Shown here piece by piece: positions 40,358 through 53,359 of a stretch of DNA of 64,000 nucleotides (position 1 is the stretch's first letter; each line of letters starts with the position of its first letter). Origin of the DNA: Erpobdella octoculata. Lineage: Eukaryota > Annelida > Clitellata > Hirudinida > Erpobdellidae. The position numbers were made by a program, and so were the translations under genes. The stretch is taken from assembly GCA_963978895.1 (NCBI GenBank), contig OZ022238.1:29531117-29595116 (forward strand), in the 5' to 3' direction. Under the pieces are notes generated by a model. It searched no databases. It saw only the letters and a list, made by a program, of their open reading frames with translations, and was not told where the DNA came from.

Positions 40358-40360
<3 letters not shown>
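40048..40360 (-). repeat. 5' LTR of the myosin-carrying element
   Basis: 313 bp, TGTGAGGTGTCGC...GACTGTGACA on the minus strand, with a TATATATATAGAG box near 40211-40223 and a TTTATTAAAG region before the end. The next bases TTTTGGTGGCAGCGGTGG have the look of a retroelement primer-binding region. Confidence 0.8.

Positions 40361-40455
<95 letters not shown>
40361..40455. repeat. (TA)n microsatellite
   Basis: About 95 bp of TA between the LTR and the PLE 2 pseudo-LTR. Confidence 0.98.
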
Positions 40456-40456
<1 letters not shown>

Positions 40457-40672
40457 CATATTTTGGAATAATATTTTCTTTTAAACAGGCTCTATTAAAC
40501 ACAATTGACCACTTAACGTTAGTCATCTTTCTTAGCAAGTTTTTAAAGCCCTTTTCATCCATTTGAAACGACGAGACAAATATTGAAGAATTTATTGGTT
40601 AAAATTGATGATTAATAAAACGATCAGGATTAACTGGCCAGTTTCAGCTATAAAAAGCCATCTTCAGAACCC
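40456..40672 (-). repeat. 3' pseudo-LTR of Penelope-like element 2
   Basis: On the minus strand it begins with a hammerhead motif (40672-40627), continues into the N-terminal PLE coding segment (MTNVKWSIVFNRACLKENII, PKYV) and stops against (TA)n at the same point as other PLE copies. Confidence 0.78.
40627..40672 (-). ncRNA. Hammerhead ribozyme motif (type I layout) in a PLE
   Basis: Minus strand: stem I strand GGGTT; core CTGAAGA (CTGANGA); stem II GGCT/AGCT with a short loop; GAAA; palindromic stem III CTGGCCAG; cleavage triplet GTT; stem I strand AATCC (pairs with GGGTT through one G-U). All invariant core bases are present. Such minimal hammerheads with palindromic stem III, probably acting as dimers, are an established feature of PLE pseudo-LTRs. 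Confidence 0.75.
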
Positions 40673-41156
40673 TATGTTACACAATAAATTAAATATTATA
40701 AAAGTTGAAAGGGAAGAGTTAAAAATCAGAAATACTTAGGTTTAGACGGAGACATTAAATTAGAGCTAGGCTGAATCAGTTTTCAGTTAATAAATTAATA
40801 CGGCTGTTGATAGATGAAACACATTAAAATTTAAGTTGAAAAAACAGAAAGGAAAAAAAGCGACCACATTAAATGAGTAACAAAGAGCGAAACTCACTTT
40901 AAAATTAAATAGAGTTCAAGGAAAAGTAGCCCAACAAAATCGATGATATTTTTTTCAATAATTTATAAATAAATAAGTAATTAAAACACATGAAAGACAA
41001 GTTAAAACACGTTAAACGCTCGATAGGTAAAAAACGTAACCATACAGAGCGGCGTTGTACGACTTGTGAACAACACAAGGAACGACAAGCACGGGCACAA
41101 AAATATTGGCAGTAACATAAAGTAAGACAAAGTTATTGTATACGGTCGGAAGGCAA
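40673..41156 (-). other. 3' UTR of Penelope-like element 2
   Basis: AT-rich, noncoding, between the degenerate C-terminal tail and the hammerhead. Confidence 0.5.
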
Positions 41157-42388
<1,232 letters not shown>

Positions 42389-42555
42389 TAGCTGGGGCAC
42401 CCGGCGTTGCCCGGGGTTTTTAGAGGTTTACCTAATGCGATTATTTTTCGCTCCCGTTTCCTTCCCGCTTGCGCTCCCGCTTCCGGTCGTTATCCGTTCC
42501 CTGTCGTTTTCCCGCTCATTCTTTCGCTCCCAGTTGACCCCCCTAGATCCGATTC

Positions 42556-42732
42556 TACATACATACATACATACATACATACATCATACACATACATACT
42601 TTGAATGAGTGCCGAAATATTGTAAGAAGCACTTACATACATACATACATAAACACACACACACAGACATACATACATGCACATACACATACATACATAC
42701 ACACATACATACATACATACATACTTACATAC

Positions 42733-42763
<31 letters not shown>

Positions 42764-42865
42764 CATAAATACATACATACATACATACATACATACATAC
42801 ATACATACATACATACATACATACATACATACATACATACATACATACATACATACATACATACA
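42556..42865. repeat. (CATA)n microsatellite, left tract
   Basis: About 310 bp with CACA-rich variants and the 40-bp motif; upstream of LINE A copy 2. Confidence 0.97.
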
Positions 42866-45800
42866 TCTCGGGAAAGACCTTGTGGCAACTGGGAAAGACC
42901 GGTGACACCGTGGAAAGACAGGTGGCAACTCGGAAAGACGAGTATTACGGGTATCCTGGCCCAGCTTAGCCGGGATACAAAAAACACCGTTCATCTAGCT
43001 GCGACAACGAAATCGAATTTATGCCCCCAGAGCTCCAACCGAAAGGAGGGGGAGTATGATGAGCTCACAATCGGACCTTCGGCCATCGAACTTGCTCTTC
43101 CAACGGACCCTAATGGGGGAACACTTCATGAGTGTGTGTGCGGTAGAGGTTTTGCAACAAGCCGCGGTATGAAGGTTCACCGTACGAAAATGGGTTGCCT
43201 GCTTAAAGCTGTACAGGATCATCGTACTGAAGCAAGCATTGCTTCAGGTAAAACGCCGGGCCAAGTCGGGCCGGATGCCAACCACAGCCCCGACAGGTTC
43301 CACGATCCTGATAGCGACGAGAATAGGCAACCTCGGGCTAGAATTAACTTCCCCGCTGCTGCTCACAAAGCGGATTGGTCGAAGCTCGACGAGATACTTT
43401 CCAAGCTTCTCAAAGTGCAGATGAAAGAACTTCCAATGTTTCAAGTGAACAATCTAACTGACACCATTTACAACAAGTGTTTAGAGATGTTCGGTTCCAA
43501 GGAAAAAGTTCTCATGGACAGAGGCGAAAAAACTCATATTTCAAGGCGACAACGAGAGATTGCTAGACTCAAAAAGGAAAAAAAACGACTTCGTCAACAA
43601 TGGAGGAGAGCTCCAGACAACGAGAAACCAGGGCTCTCAGCATTACGACATGACTTGAGGCAGCGATTGAGTGCACTCTTGCGAGCAGAACGTTTGCGGG
43701 TAAAGAAAAGAGAACAAAGGAAGGCAAGATTCCAGTTTTTCAGAGATCCATTCCGTTATGGTAAAAGCTTGCTCGATCCACCAAAGTCAGGTACTCTGCA
43801 AGTCAGTAAAGAGCAGCTTGATCATCACTTCCGAGCTGCTTTCATTGACCCCTTGGGCGACAAAGAACTAGCTGAAAGATCAGATCTTCCCGAGATTCCT
43901 CTTCCAAAGGTTGCTTTCAACGAGGGAGTAATTTCAATTTTTGACATATCCCAATTCCTCCGAAAAACAAGAAATAGATCTGCTCCAGGCCCTAATGGTG
44001 TACCACACCTGGTGTATAAAAAATGTCCGGGTGTGTTGAAAGTTTTACACTCATTGCTCAAGTCTGCTTGGACTTCCGGGTCTGTTGATAAAGAGTGGCA
44101 AAAAGCTGAAGGCATTTTTATACCAAAGGAGAAAGTTTCAGTCGACATCAATCAGTTCAGACCAATTTCTCTTCTCAATGTTGAAGGAAAAATATTTTTT
44201 GCTGTGCTTGCCAAGAGGTTGACGAGCTATCTAACACAAAACGACTACATAGACAAGTCAATTCAGAAAGGAGGAATCCCTGGTGTTCCTGGTTGCATCG
44301 AACATTCTACCATGATCTGGGAGTCTATAAAAAGAGCAAAACAGAATCGACTCAGTTTGCACGTCGTTTGGCTTGATCTTGCAAATGCTTATGGAGCGGT
44401 TCGTCACCAGCTGATTTGGAGAGCTTTGACGATGCACCATGTTCCAAAGTTCGTTATGGATATTCTACGACAGTATTTTCAAGATTTTCACCTGAGATTA
44501 TCGACAAAGACGTGTTCAACCGATTGGTTTCGTCTTCAGGTCGGTATAGCCATGGGGTGCTCTATTTCTCCCATATTATTCGTGCTAGCAATGCAACTAC
44601 TTCTGAATTCAGTTGGTGCAAGGGTAGAAGATGTTTATGTCGGCCGAGGTATTTTCATGCCACCTCTGAGAGCTTTCATGGACGACACGACAATTAGTTT
44701 GAATAAGTGTATTTCAATGAGACGGACACTTGATGTCTTCAGCGATCTACTCAAATGGTGCGGAATGAGTTTTAAAGCATCTAAATCGAGAAGTCTCTCC
44801 CTGCGTCGCGGTAAAATTGATGAATACACCGTTTTCTCTGTTGATGGTAACAAGATTCCAACAGTGAGCGACGAACCAGTGAAAAGTCTCGGGAGATGGT
44901 ATTGTAAATCCCTGAATGACGTTGATCAGGGTGCTTCTATTCTCCGTATGGCAACTGTCTCCATGGAAAGCATTAATGCTGCTCCGCTTCAGAGCAGGTT
45001 CAAAGTGTGGATTTTGCAATTTGTTTTAGTGCCAAGACTGCTTTGGCCTTTGACAGTCTATGAAATTGGTCTGCAAGTTGTGGAGAAACTAGAAAGAAAG
45101 ATAGCTCGTTTTACACGTCAATGGTTGGGTCTGCCTCCGGGATTGACGTCTGTGGCTTTCTACGGCAAAACAGCCAAGCTGAGACTTCCATTGCGGTCTT
45201 TTGTTGAAGATTTCAAGATCAGCAAACTGAGAACTCAGATGATGCTCGATAATTCAACGGATCAGAGAGTCGCTGAGGTAAAACCAACTCTAATCTCAGG
45301 AACCAAATGGAATGCTAGGGTTGAAATAGAGAATGCCACGGTTTCTCTCCAGTGGACTGAAAGGACCGGAGCAGTTCAGTTGGGGCGGCATGGTGTTGGA
45401 TGGAACCACCATCTCTGGTGGTCCAAGGCAAACGCTCAGGAAAGATCAGACTTGATTGTTCAGGACAGAAAGCAAGCGATAGAAAGCGAGAGAGTTGTGA
45501 AGAGCGCACAATTGTCACAGCAAGGCGACTGGACCAGATGGGAGGAGACAGTTCAGCGGTCTCTGTCATGGGAAGATATATGGCGCTATGCTCCAGTGCG
45601 GCTATCGTTCCTCATTAGATCGATGTATGATCAGCTGCCAACAGCCAGCAATTTAAAGAAATGGAAATTAATTGAGAACGATGAGTGTCAGCTCTGCGGT
45701 CAGTCGCAGTCATTGATTCATATTCTTTCCTCCTGCTCCTATTCCCTTTCTCATGGTAGATACACGTGGCGCCACAACCTTGTTCTCCAAAAGCTGCTGG

Positions 45801-46722
45801 GATTTGTAAAAGAGGCCTGCCGAAAAGCCAACTCAATGGAGGTGAAACCTAGGAGGAGGATTTATTTTTTGAGAGAGGGATTGCCGCAGCTAAATCGCCC
45901 AAAAAGAACCCTCACGGAAGGAGAGAATGTTTTCCATGCGGCGAACGACTGGAGGGTCTCTGCCGATCTGAAAACGGAAAAGTGCTTCCCAGTTTCAATA
46001 AAGGAAAGTGGAAAAAGGCCAGACATAGTTGTTTTTTCGAGTCTGGCCAAGACATTTCTTCTCATCGAGTTGACAGTGCCTTGGGAAAGCAACATGGAGG
46101 CCAGTAACATCATGAAATTAGAAAGATACAGAGAATTGATGTTGGATTTGGAAGCAAATGGCTCAAGAGCTGAGCTTTTTGCTGTTGAAGTCGGAGCACG
46201 CGGTTTGGTTGGTAAATCTTTGCTAAAGTTGCTGCGGGCCCTGGGAATGTCTAACAGAGAGCGGACCCGTGCAATTAAACAGATTTCTGAAGCAGCAGAA
46301 TCGGCTTCATTCTGGATTTGGTCTCAAAGAGAGAAAAAAGAAGATTTTCCAAATTTAGAAGCCGCTCTCTCCGCTCCGCAAGAATAGAATTGCTTCGTCT
46401 TTGTTTACGTGGCGATATTAAGTACCGCTACGAAAGCGAAGCCGTTATGTCGTCGAAGGTTTTCTCACTTGAATAGTCTGAATTTCTCTAAAGTCGCGAG
46501 TTTATTTGCATGACAAATATCTGCCACGATGCAAGGAATGATAGAAATTCGATGTCGGAAAAGAACAGAAACATTTTCTGCCGGAGGACGTTCGTCCGTC
46601 GAACGTGGCTCGCCCCCCTTAGAACGTCAAGAAATTAAAGAGCCGAAACGTTTGCTCGAGGGGGGGTTTTCTTCTGATGACCTCCACAGAAAAGCTCTTC
46701 AGGAGTGAACACACACACATAC
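42866..46722 (+). mobile_element. Non-LTR retrotransposon LINE A copy 2
   Basis: Plus-strand copy almost identical to 12180-15941 from the GCTTAGCCGGGATACAAAAA block to the 3' tail. Its 5' end extends further left by about 110 bp consisting of four diverged 20-22 bp units around GGAAAGAC (42868-42945). The 3' UTR (46388-46710) ends in ACACACACATACACACA, then (CATA)n. Confidence 0.88.
42949..46387 (+). CDS. LINE A ORF: zinc finger, reverse transcriptase, restriction-like endonuclease (copy 2)
   Basis: About 1,145 residues, same domain order as 12502-15918: CCHC-type finger (nt 43135-43200), RT with GVAMGC-type and FMDD motifs (about 43970-44900), Cys/His knuckle (45687-45728) and nuclease RPDIVVF...ELTVPWE (46018-46089). 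Both copies lack stops. Visible differences from copy 1 are about five substitutions (for example I-E-L versus I-K-L, V-P-H versus V-P-Y). No ATG precedes the zinc finger within the conserved element; the open frame extends back through the 5' repeats and (CATA)n. Probably able to encode a functional protein if initiation is non-AUG or borrowed from flanking DNA. Confidence 0.9.
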
Positions 46723-47087
46723 ACACACACACTCATACATACATACATACATACATACATACATACATACATACATACATACATACATACATACATACAT
46801 ACATACATACATACATACATACATACATACATACATACATACATACATACATACATACATACATACATACATACATACATACATACATACATACATACAT
46901 ACATACATACATACATACATACATACATACATACATACATACATACATACATACATACATACATACATACATACATACATACATACATACATACATACAT
47001 ACATACATACATACATACATACATACATACATACATACATACATACATACATACATACATACATACATACATACATACATACATAAA

Positions 47088-47118
<31 letters not shown>

Positions 47119-47253
47119 CATACATACATACATACATACATACATACATACATACATACATACATACATACATACATACATACATACATACATACATACA
47201 TACATACATACATACATACATACATACATACATACATACATACATACATACAT
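46723..47253. repeat. (CATA)n microsatellite, right tract
   Basis: About 520 bp of CATA with a single AATTA interruption near 47085; longest tetranucleotide tract in the window. Confidence 0.98.
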
Positions 47254-47542
47254 TAATAGTTGTGTAGTTGGCGCTCTTGTAGCTGTCGGACGCGTCAGTT
47301 TATGTGGCACGTTTTTATCGAATTTAACCTCGGATAATACATTTTATTATTTTTCATTTGTCAGTTAAACTTTTTTTTAATTAAAGTCGTTTAAATCGAT
47401 ATCTAGTTTGCTTATAATAAATTGATTTAATCTTCATACTTGAAGCTATTTTACATCATCCGTACAAACGCTGCTTTCTGCTAATTACTGATTTTGTTGC
47501 CAGGTCACACGAATCAGTTGAACAAAAATCAGATTAGGTTAT
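47254..47542. other. Noncoding DNA, nothing recognised
   Basis: AT-rich sequence with no gene or clear repeat boundary. Confidence 0.4.
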
Positions 47543-47684
47543 TTATGTTATTTTATTTTATTAAGTTTTTATTGCATTAAAAAGTTTTCCCTTTTGTAAG
47601 TAATTGTAAGTTATTTTTGTTTTCCTATGTAAAATATTGCTGCCTCACCCCTTGCTCGGGAAACAGACAAAAGAGCAAAGTTCA
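47543..47684 (-). repeat. LINE 3'-end-like repeat, copy 1
   Basis: On the minus strand, a conserved end (GAGCAAGGGGTGAGGCAGCA, later AAGGGAAAACTTTTTAATGC) followed by an (AAAAT)-like tail. A diverged copy is at 51690-51820, so the pentanucleotide array lies between the two. 47685-47983 holds no other recognised feature. Confidence 0.65.
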
Positions 47685-47983
47685 AGACTTAAAAATAAAA
47701 ATAAAACAAGGTAATTTATTTACACAACAATTATATCGTGGTGTAGCAAACTAAGTTTTGTTCTTATTTAATTGCTGGTGATCGACTCGATTTCTCAAAA
47801 TCAAATTAATTTAGAATTGATTGCTTAAGCTACTATTGTTATTTTCTTTAATTTTTAAATTATTATTTCTGTCTCTTTATTAAATTGTTTTTTTGATGCG
47901 TATCAGATTATCATTATCGCTCTAACTTCTAACATTATTTTGTGCTTTACAAACTTAAAAAAGAAAATTAAAAATGTATTGTT

Positions 47984-50900
47984 TGAAATGAAATGAAATG
48001 AAATGAAATGAAATGAAATGAAATGAAATGAAATGAAATGAAATGAAATGAAATGAAATGAAATGAAATGAAATGAAATGAAATGAAATGAAATGAAATG
48101 AAATGAAATGAAATGAAATGAAATGAAATGAAATGAAATGAAATGAAATGAAATGAAATGAAATGAAATGAAATGAAATGAAATGAAATGAAATGAAATG
48201 AAATGAAATGAAATGAAATGAAATGAAATGAAATGAAATGAAATGAAATGAAATGAAATGAAATGAAATGAAATGAAATGAAATGAAATGAAATGAAATG
48301 AAATGAAATGAAATGAAATGAAATGAAATGAAATGAAATGAAATGAAATGAAATGAAATGAAATGAAATGAAATGAAATGAAATGAAATGAAATGAAATG
48401 AAATGAAATGAAATGAAATGAAATGAAATGAAATGAAATGAAATGAAATGAAATGAAATGAAATGAAATGAAATGAAATGAAATGAAATGAAATGAAATG
48501 AAATGAAATGAAATGAAATGAAATGAAATGAAATGAAATGAAATGAAATGAAATGAAATGAAATGAAATGAAATGAAATGAAATGAAATGAAATGAAATG
48601 AAATGAAATGAAATGAAATGAAATGAAATGAAATGAAATGAAATGAAATGAAATGAAATGAAATGAAATGAAATGAAATGAAATGAAATGAAATGAAATG
48701 AAATGAAATGAAATGAAATGAAATGAAATGAAATGAAATGAAATGAAATGAAATGAAATGAAATGAAATGAAATGAAATGAAATGAAATGAAATGAAATG
48801 AAATGAAATGAAATGAAATGAAATGAAATGAAATGAAATGAAATGAAATGAAATGAAATGAAATGAAATGAAATGAAATGAAATGAAATGAAATGAAATG
48901 AAATGAAATGAAATGAAATGAAATGAAATGAAATGAAATGAAATGAAATGAAATGAAATGAAATGAAATGAAATGAAATGAAATGAAATGAAATGAAATG
49001 AAATGAAATGAAATGAAATGAAATGAAATGAAATGAAATGAAATGAAATGAAATGAAATGAAATGAAATGAAATGAAATGAAATGAAATGAAATGAAATG
49101 AAATGAAATGAAATGAAATGAAATGAAATGAAATGAAATGAAATGAAATGAAATGAAATGAAATGAAATGAAATGAAATGAAATGAAATGAAATGAAATG
49201 AAATGAAATGAAATGAAATGAAATGAAATGAAATGAAATGAAATGAAATGAAATGAAATGAAATGAAATGAAATGAAATGAAATGAAATGAAATGAAATG
49301 AAATGAAATGAAATGAAATGAAATGAAATGAAATGAAATGAAATGAAATGAAATGAAATGAAATGAAATGAAATGAAATGAAATGAAATGAAATGAAATG
49401 AAATGAAATGAAATGAAATGAAATGAAATGAAATGAAATGAAATGAAATGAAATGAAATGAAATGAAATGAAATGAAATGAAATGAAATGAAATGAAATG
49501 AAATGAAATGAAATGAAATGAAATGAAATGAAATGAAATGAAATGAAATGAAATGAAATGAAATGAAATGAAATGAAATGAAATGAAATGAAATGAAATG
49601 AAATGAAATGAAATGAAATGAAATGAAATGAAATGAAATGAAATGAAATGAAATGAAATGAAATGAAATGAAATGAAATGAAATGAAATGAAATGAAATG
49701 AAATGAAATGAAATGAAATGAAATGAAATGAAATGAAATGAAATGAAATGAAATGAAATGAAATGAAATGAAATGAAATGAAATGAAATGAAATGAAATG
49801 AAATGAAATGAAATGAAATGAAATGAAATGAAATGAAATGAAATGAAATGAAATGAAATGAAATGAAATGAAATGAAATGAAATGAAATGAAATGAAATG
49901 AAATGAAATGAAATGAAATGAAATGAAATGAAATGAAATGAAATGAAATGAAATGAAATGAAATGAAATGAAATGAAATGAAATGAAATGAAATGAAATG
50001 AAATGAAATGAAATGAAATGAAATGAAATGAAATGAAATGAAATGAAATGAAATGAAATGAAATGAAATGAAATGAAATGAAATGAAATGAAATGAAATG
50101 AAATGAAATGAAATGAAATGAAATGAAATGAAATGAAATGAAATGAAATGAAATGAAATGAAATGAAATGAAATGAAATGAAATGAAATGAAATGAAATG
50201 AAATGAAATGAAATGAAATGAAATGAAATGAAATGAAATGAAATGAAATGAAATGAAATGAAATGAAATGAAATGAAATGAAATGAAATGAAATGAAATG
50301 AAATGAAATGAAATGAAATGAAATGAAATGAAATGAAATGAAATGAAATGAAATGAAATGAAATGAAATGAAATGAAATGAAATGAAATGAAATGAAATG
50401 AAATGAAATGAAATGAAATGAAATGAAATGAAATGAAATGAAATGAAATGAAATGAAATGAAATGAAATGAAATGAAATGAAATGAAATGAAATGAAATG
50501 AAATGAAATGAAATGAAATGAAATGAAATGAAATGAAATGAAATGAAATGAAATGAAATGAAATGAAATGAAATGAAATGAAATGAAATGAAATGAAATG
50601 AAATGAAATGAAATGAAATGAAATGAAATGAAATGAAATGAAATGAAATGAAATGAAATGAAATGAAATGAAATGAAATGAAATGAAATGAAATGAAATG
50701 AAATGAAATGAAATGAAATGAAATGAAATGAAATGAAATGAAATGAAATGAAATGAAATGAAATGAAATGAAATGAAATGAAATGAAATGAAATGAAATG
50801 AAATGAAATGAAATGAAATGAAATGAAATGAAATGAAATGAAATGAAATGAAATGAAATGAAATGAAATGAAATGAAATGAAATGAAATGAAATGAAATG

Positions 50901-51530
50901 AAATGAAATGAAATGAAATGAAATGAAATGAAATGAAATGAAATGAAATGAAATGAAATGAAATGAAATGAAATGAAATGAAATGAAATGAAATGAAATG
51001 AAATGAAATGAAATGAAATGAAATGAAATGAAATGAAATGAAATGAAATGAAATGAAATGAAATGAAATGAAATGAAATGAAATGAAATGAAATGAAATG
51101 AAATGAAATGAAATGAAATGAAATGAAATGAAATGAAATGAAATGAAATGAAATGAAATGAAATGAAATGAAATGAAATGAAATGAAATGAAATGAAATG
51201 AAATGAAATGAAATGAAATGAAATGAAATGAAATGAAATGAAATGAAATGAAATGAAATGAAATGAAATGAAATGAAATGAAATGAAATGAAATGAAATG
51301 AAATGAAATGAAATGAAATGAAATGAAATGAAATGAAATGAAATGAAATGAAATGAAATGAAATGAAATGAAATGAAATGAAATGAAATGAAATGAAATG
51401 AAATGAAATGAAATGAAATGAAATGAAATGAAATGAAATGAAATGAAATGAAATGAAATGAAATGAAATGAAATGAAATGAAATGAAATGAAATGAAATG
51501 AAATGAAATGAAATGAAATGAAATGAAATG
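47984..51530. repeat. (TGAAA)n / (TTTCA)n pentanucleotide array, 3.5 kb
   Basis: About 709 units with no visible interruption. The right edge passes through AAATGAAATAAAATAAAATA, suggesting growth from an (AAAAT)n tail. All frames on one strand are open, which explains apparent long ORFs; none is a gene. Confidence 0.99.
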
Positions 51531-51585
51531 AAAATGTTTTAGAAATGAAATAAAATAAAATAAATACAATCTTTGAAAAAGAACG

Positions 51586-51689
51586 CAAGTTAGTTCGAAA
51601 GCTCAGATAAAATAAATCATTTTTGTTTAAACTCAAGATTATAATATAAAGGATTTAATTTACAGCAAGGAAAGGTATTATACATTTAC
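51586..51689. repeat. Dispersed 105-bp repeat, copy 2
   Basis: Near-identical to 35331-35436 with a few substitutions and one short length change. Confidence 0.8.
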
Positions 51690-51820
51690 TTATGTTATTT
51701 TATTTTATTTATTTTGTAATGCATTAAAAAGTTTTCCCTTTTGTAACTATTTGTATCTTATTTTTGTAAAACAGATCTGCTGCACGCCTTGCTCAGCAAA
51801 CAAACAAAGAGCAGAGTTCA
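51690..51820 (-). repeat. LINE 3'-end-like repeat, copy 2
   Basis: Matches 47543-47684 (aaaagttttcccttttgtaa, ccttgctc, agagcagagttca). Confidence 0.65.
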
Positions 51821-51849
51821 TATTATAGGTTATGCAATGGTACCCGATT

Positions 51850-52095
51850 AACTTTTGACTGGCTGTGCCCAAGGTGAAAATGTTTTCGTACCCAGGATAC
51901 GCTCATTCCAAGTGATTTGCCATTCACTTTTAAGCGTCTGGAGTTTCCTGTGCTTCTGGCCTTTGCCATGTCTGTAAACAAAATTCAAGTGGCTGGCATT
52001 AACATTAACCTCTTGCTTCTCACATGGTCAGCAGTATGTGGCATTTTCCCGTGTTTGAAGCCCGAACAATTTGTACATATATGCACCGTATTGGA
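51850..52095 (+). pseudogene. Helitron Rep/helicase C-terminal relic (PIF1-like)
   Basis: Three overlapping frames together give GENVFVPRIR, then IPSDLPFTFKRLEFPVLLAF with AMSVNKIQ, then CFSHGQQYVAFSRV and SPNNLYI. These are helicase motifs near the C-terminus of Helitron and PIF1 proteins. At least two frameshifts and a stop destroy it. It is the only autonomous-Helitron coding trace in the window. Confidence 0.82.
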
Positions 52096-52205
52096 AAAAC
52101 ATTGTGGTTCAGAAAGCTTTGCAAAAAAACGAGTGTATGTGTTTCTATCTATTCGAGAAAAAAAACTTTTTTACCATTATAGTCTGATAAAATAATAAAA
52201 AACTA

Positions 52206-52960
52206 GTGGATGTAAGTATAGCAGATTTGATAGAAAGTGATCAAGATAATATTGATAATTCTGAGGATGTGATTTTTCACCCCCTCATAAGCACTGTGCT
52301 TCTTTTACCCTCTCATAAGCACTGTAGTAATCATACCTTAAACCTTGTGGCGAGTGTAGTTGCATTGATAACAAGCAATAATTTGGAATACAAACGATTT
52401 TATGATAGACCAATAGCAAAAGTTGAAACATAATCAAACTCCATTCATCGCAGTGTCATGGTTCAACATTTACAAAGCCAAATCTTACGCGGTGGTGCTC
52501 AGAATTCTATTCGGTTCTAAGGGTTGTTAATTGTTAATATAAGTTTAAATAAGGTTTGTGATTGTCAGAAGAAGTTAGGTCAAGATGCATTTAAAGAGTT
52601 GGAGTTTGCTTTTTTAAAATCGTTTATTCGGATTATGAAACCAATAGTCACTGCAATGGATATCTTCCAATGTGAAAAGTTATACATTGGTCAAATTATT
52701 CCCACCATCATAGGCATACAAAAATATCATCCTGTTCCAAGCCTTTTTTACAAGCACTATCACATGATATAGAGAAACGATTTGATCCTGTTTTGGAAAA
52801 TGAAGAATATGTTTTACCAACAGCGATAATTCCCCAATTCAAATTGAATTTTTTTACTGATGAACAAAAAAATGTATTAACGAAAAATTGTTGACATACA
52901 TGAAAAATCAGGTTTATTAAGCTTGTATTTAATTGCAAATGTTAAAAGGTTTTTTTGGTT
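52206..52960 (+). pseudogene. hAT transposase relic
   Basis: Fragments in shifting frames include HCSNHTLNLVAS (the conserved CxxHxLNL region) and KSFIRIMKPIVTAMDIFQ (the region before the hAT insertion domain), then IEKRFDPVLENEEYVLPTAI. Stops and frameshifts throughout. The hATC block is not seen. Confidence 0.7.
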
Positions 52961-53113
52961 AATGTTAAAAAATGGTTAACTACTAAGCAGTAGTTAAGAA
53001 GTAGTTAATAACTACTGTTTTAAAGTAGTTAGGAAACAGTACTAACTACTTTTGTGATGAGTAGTTAAATAAAAATAGTTAACTACTTTAATAGTAGTTA
53101 AAACCCATCACTG
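52961..53113 (+). mobile_element. 3' end of the hAT relic
   Basis: Repeated GTAGTTAACTAC-like subterminal modules ending CCCATCACTG, similar in type to the hAT end at 10690. Confidence 0.6.
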
Positions 53114-53359
53114 TTAACCCATTAGTGCCTGAGATCTTAGATTTTTCTAATTTTTTGATATTATGTTGGTTTAGTGCTCAAAATAAGATATCTGAAATTA
53201 AAAATAATGCAGTTTTTTTTATTTTAAATGAACGTCTTATTTTTTGGGACGCTAGGCACGTGAGGGTAGGTGTCCTTTCATTAGCTGAAAATGTACTGTA
53301 ATGGCATTATTTGCTGCAAAACACAAAAGTAAACAATTGATATTTTTTAGGGTCTTCAG

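Larger units (their letters stand above)
38082..40360 (-). mobile_element. LTR retroelement carrying a captured myosin II segment
   Basis: Minus-strand order: 5' LTR (40360-40048), primer-binding region (TTTTGGTGGCAGCGGTGGAA), gag-like N-terminal frame, about 1.1 kb of host myosin II rod coding sequence without introns, then a short RNase H-like pol remnant ending at the stop codon at 38082. The layout (truncated gag, host cDNA, truncated pol) parallels retroviral gene capture. No 3' LTR was found, so the left end may have been lost. Confidence 0.72.

Noticed and set aside
47955..51636. Open frames of about 1,200 codons (FHFIS repeats) on the minus strand
   Set aside because: They are only the translation of the (TTTCA)n array, with no coding signal outside it.
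53114..53262. piggyBac-like element starting TTAACCCATTAGTGCC
   Set aside because: No matching inverted end with TTAA was found to the right.
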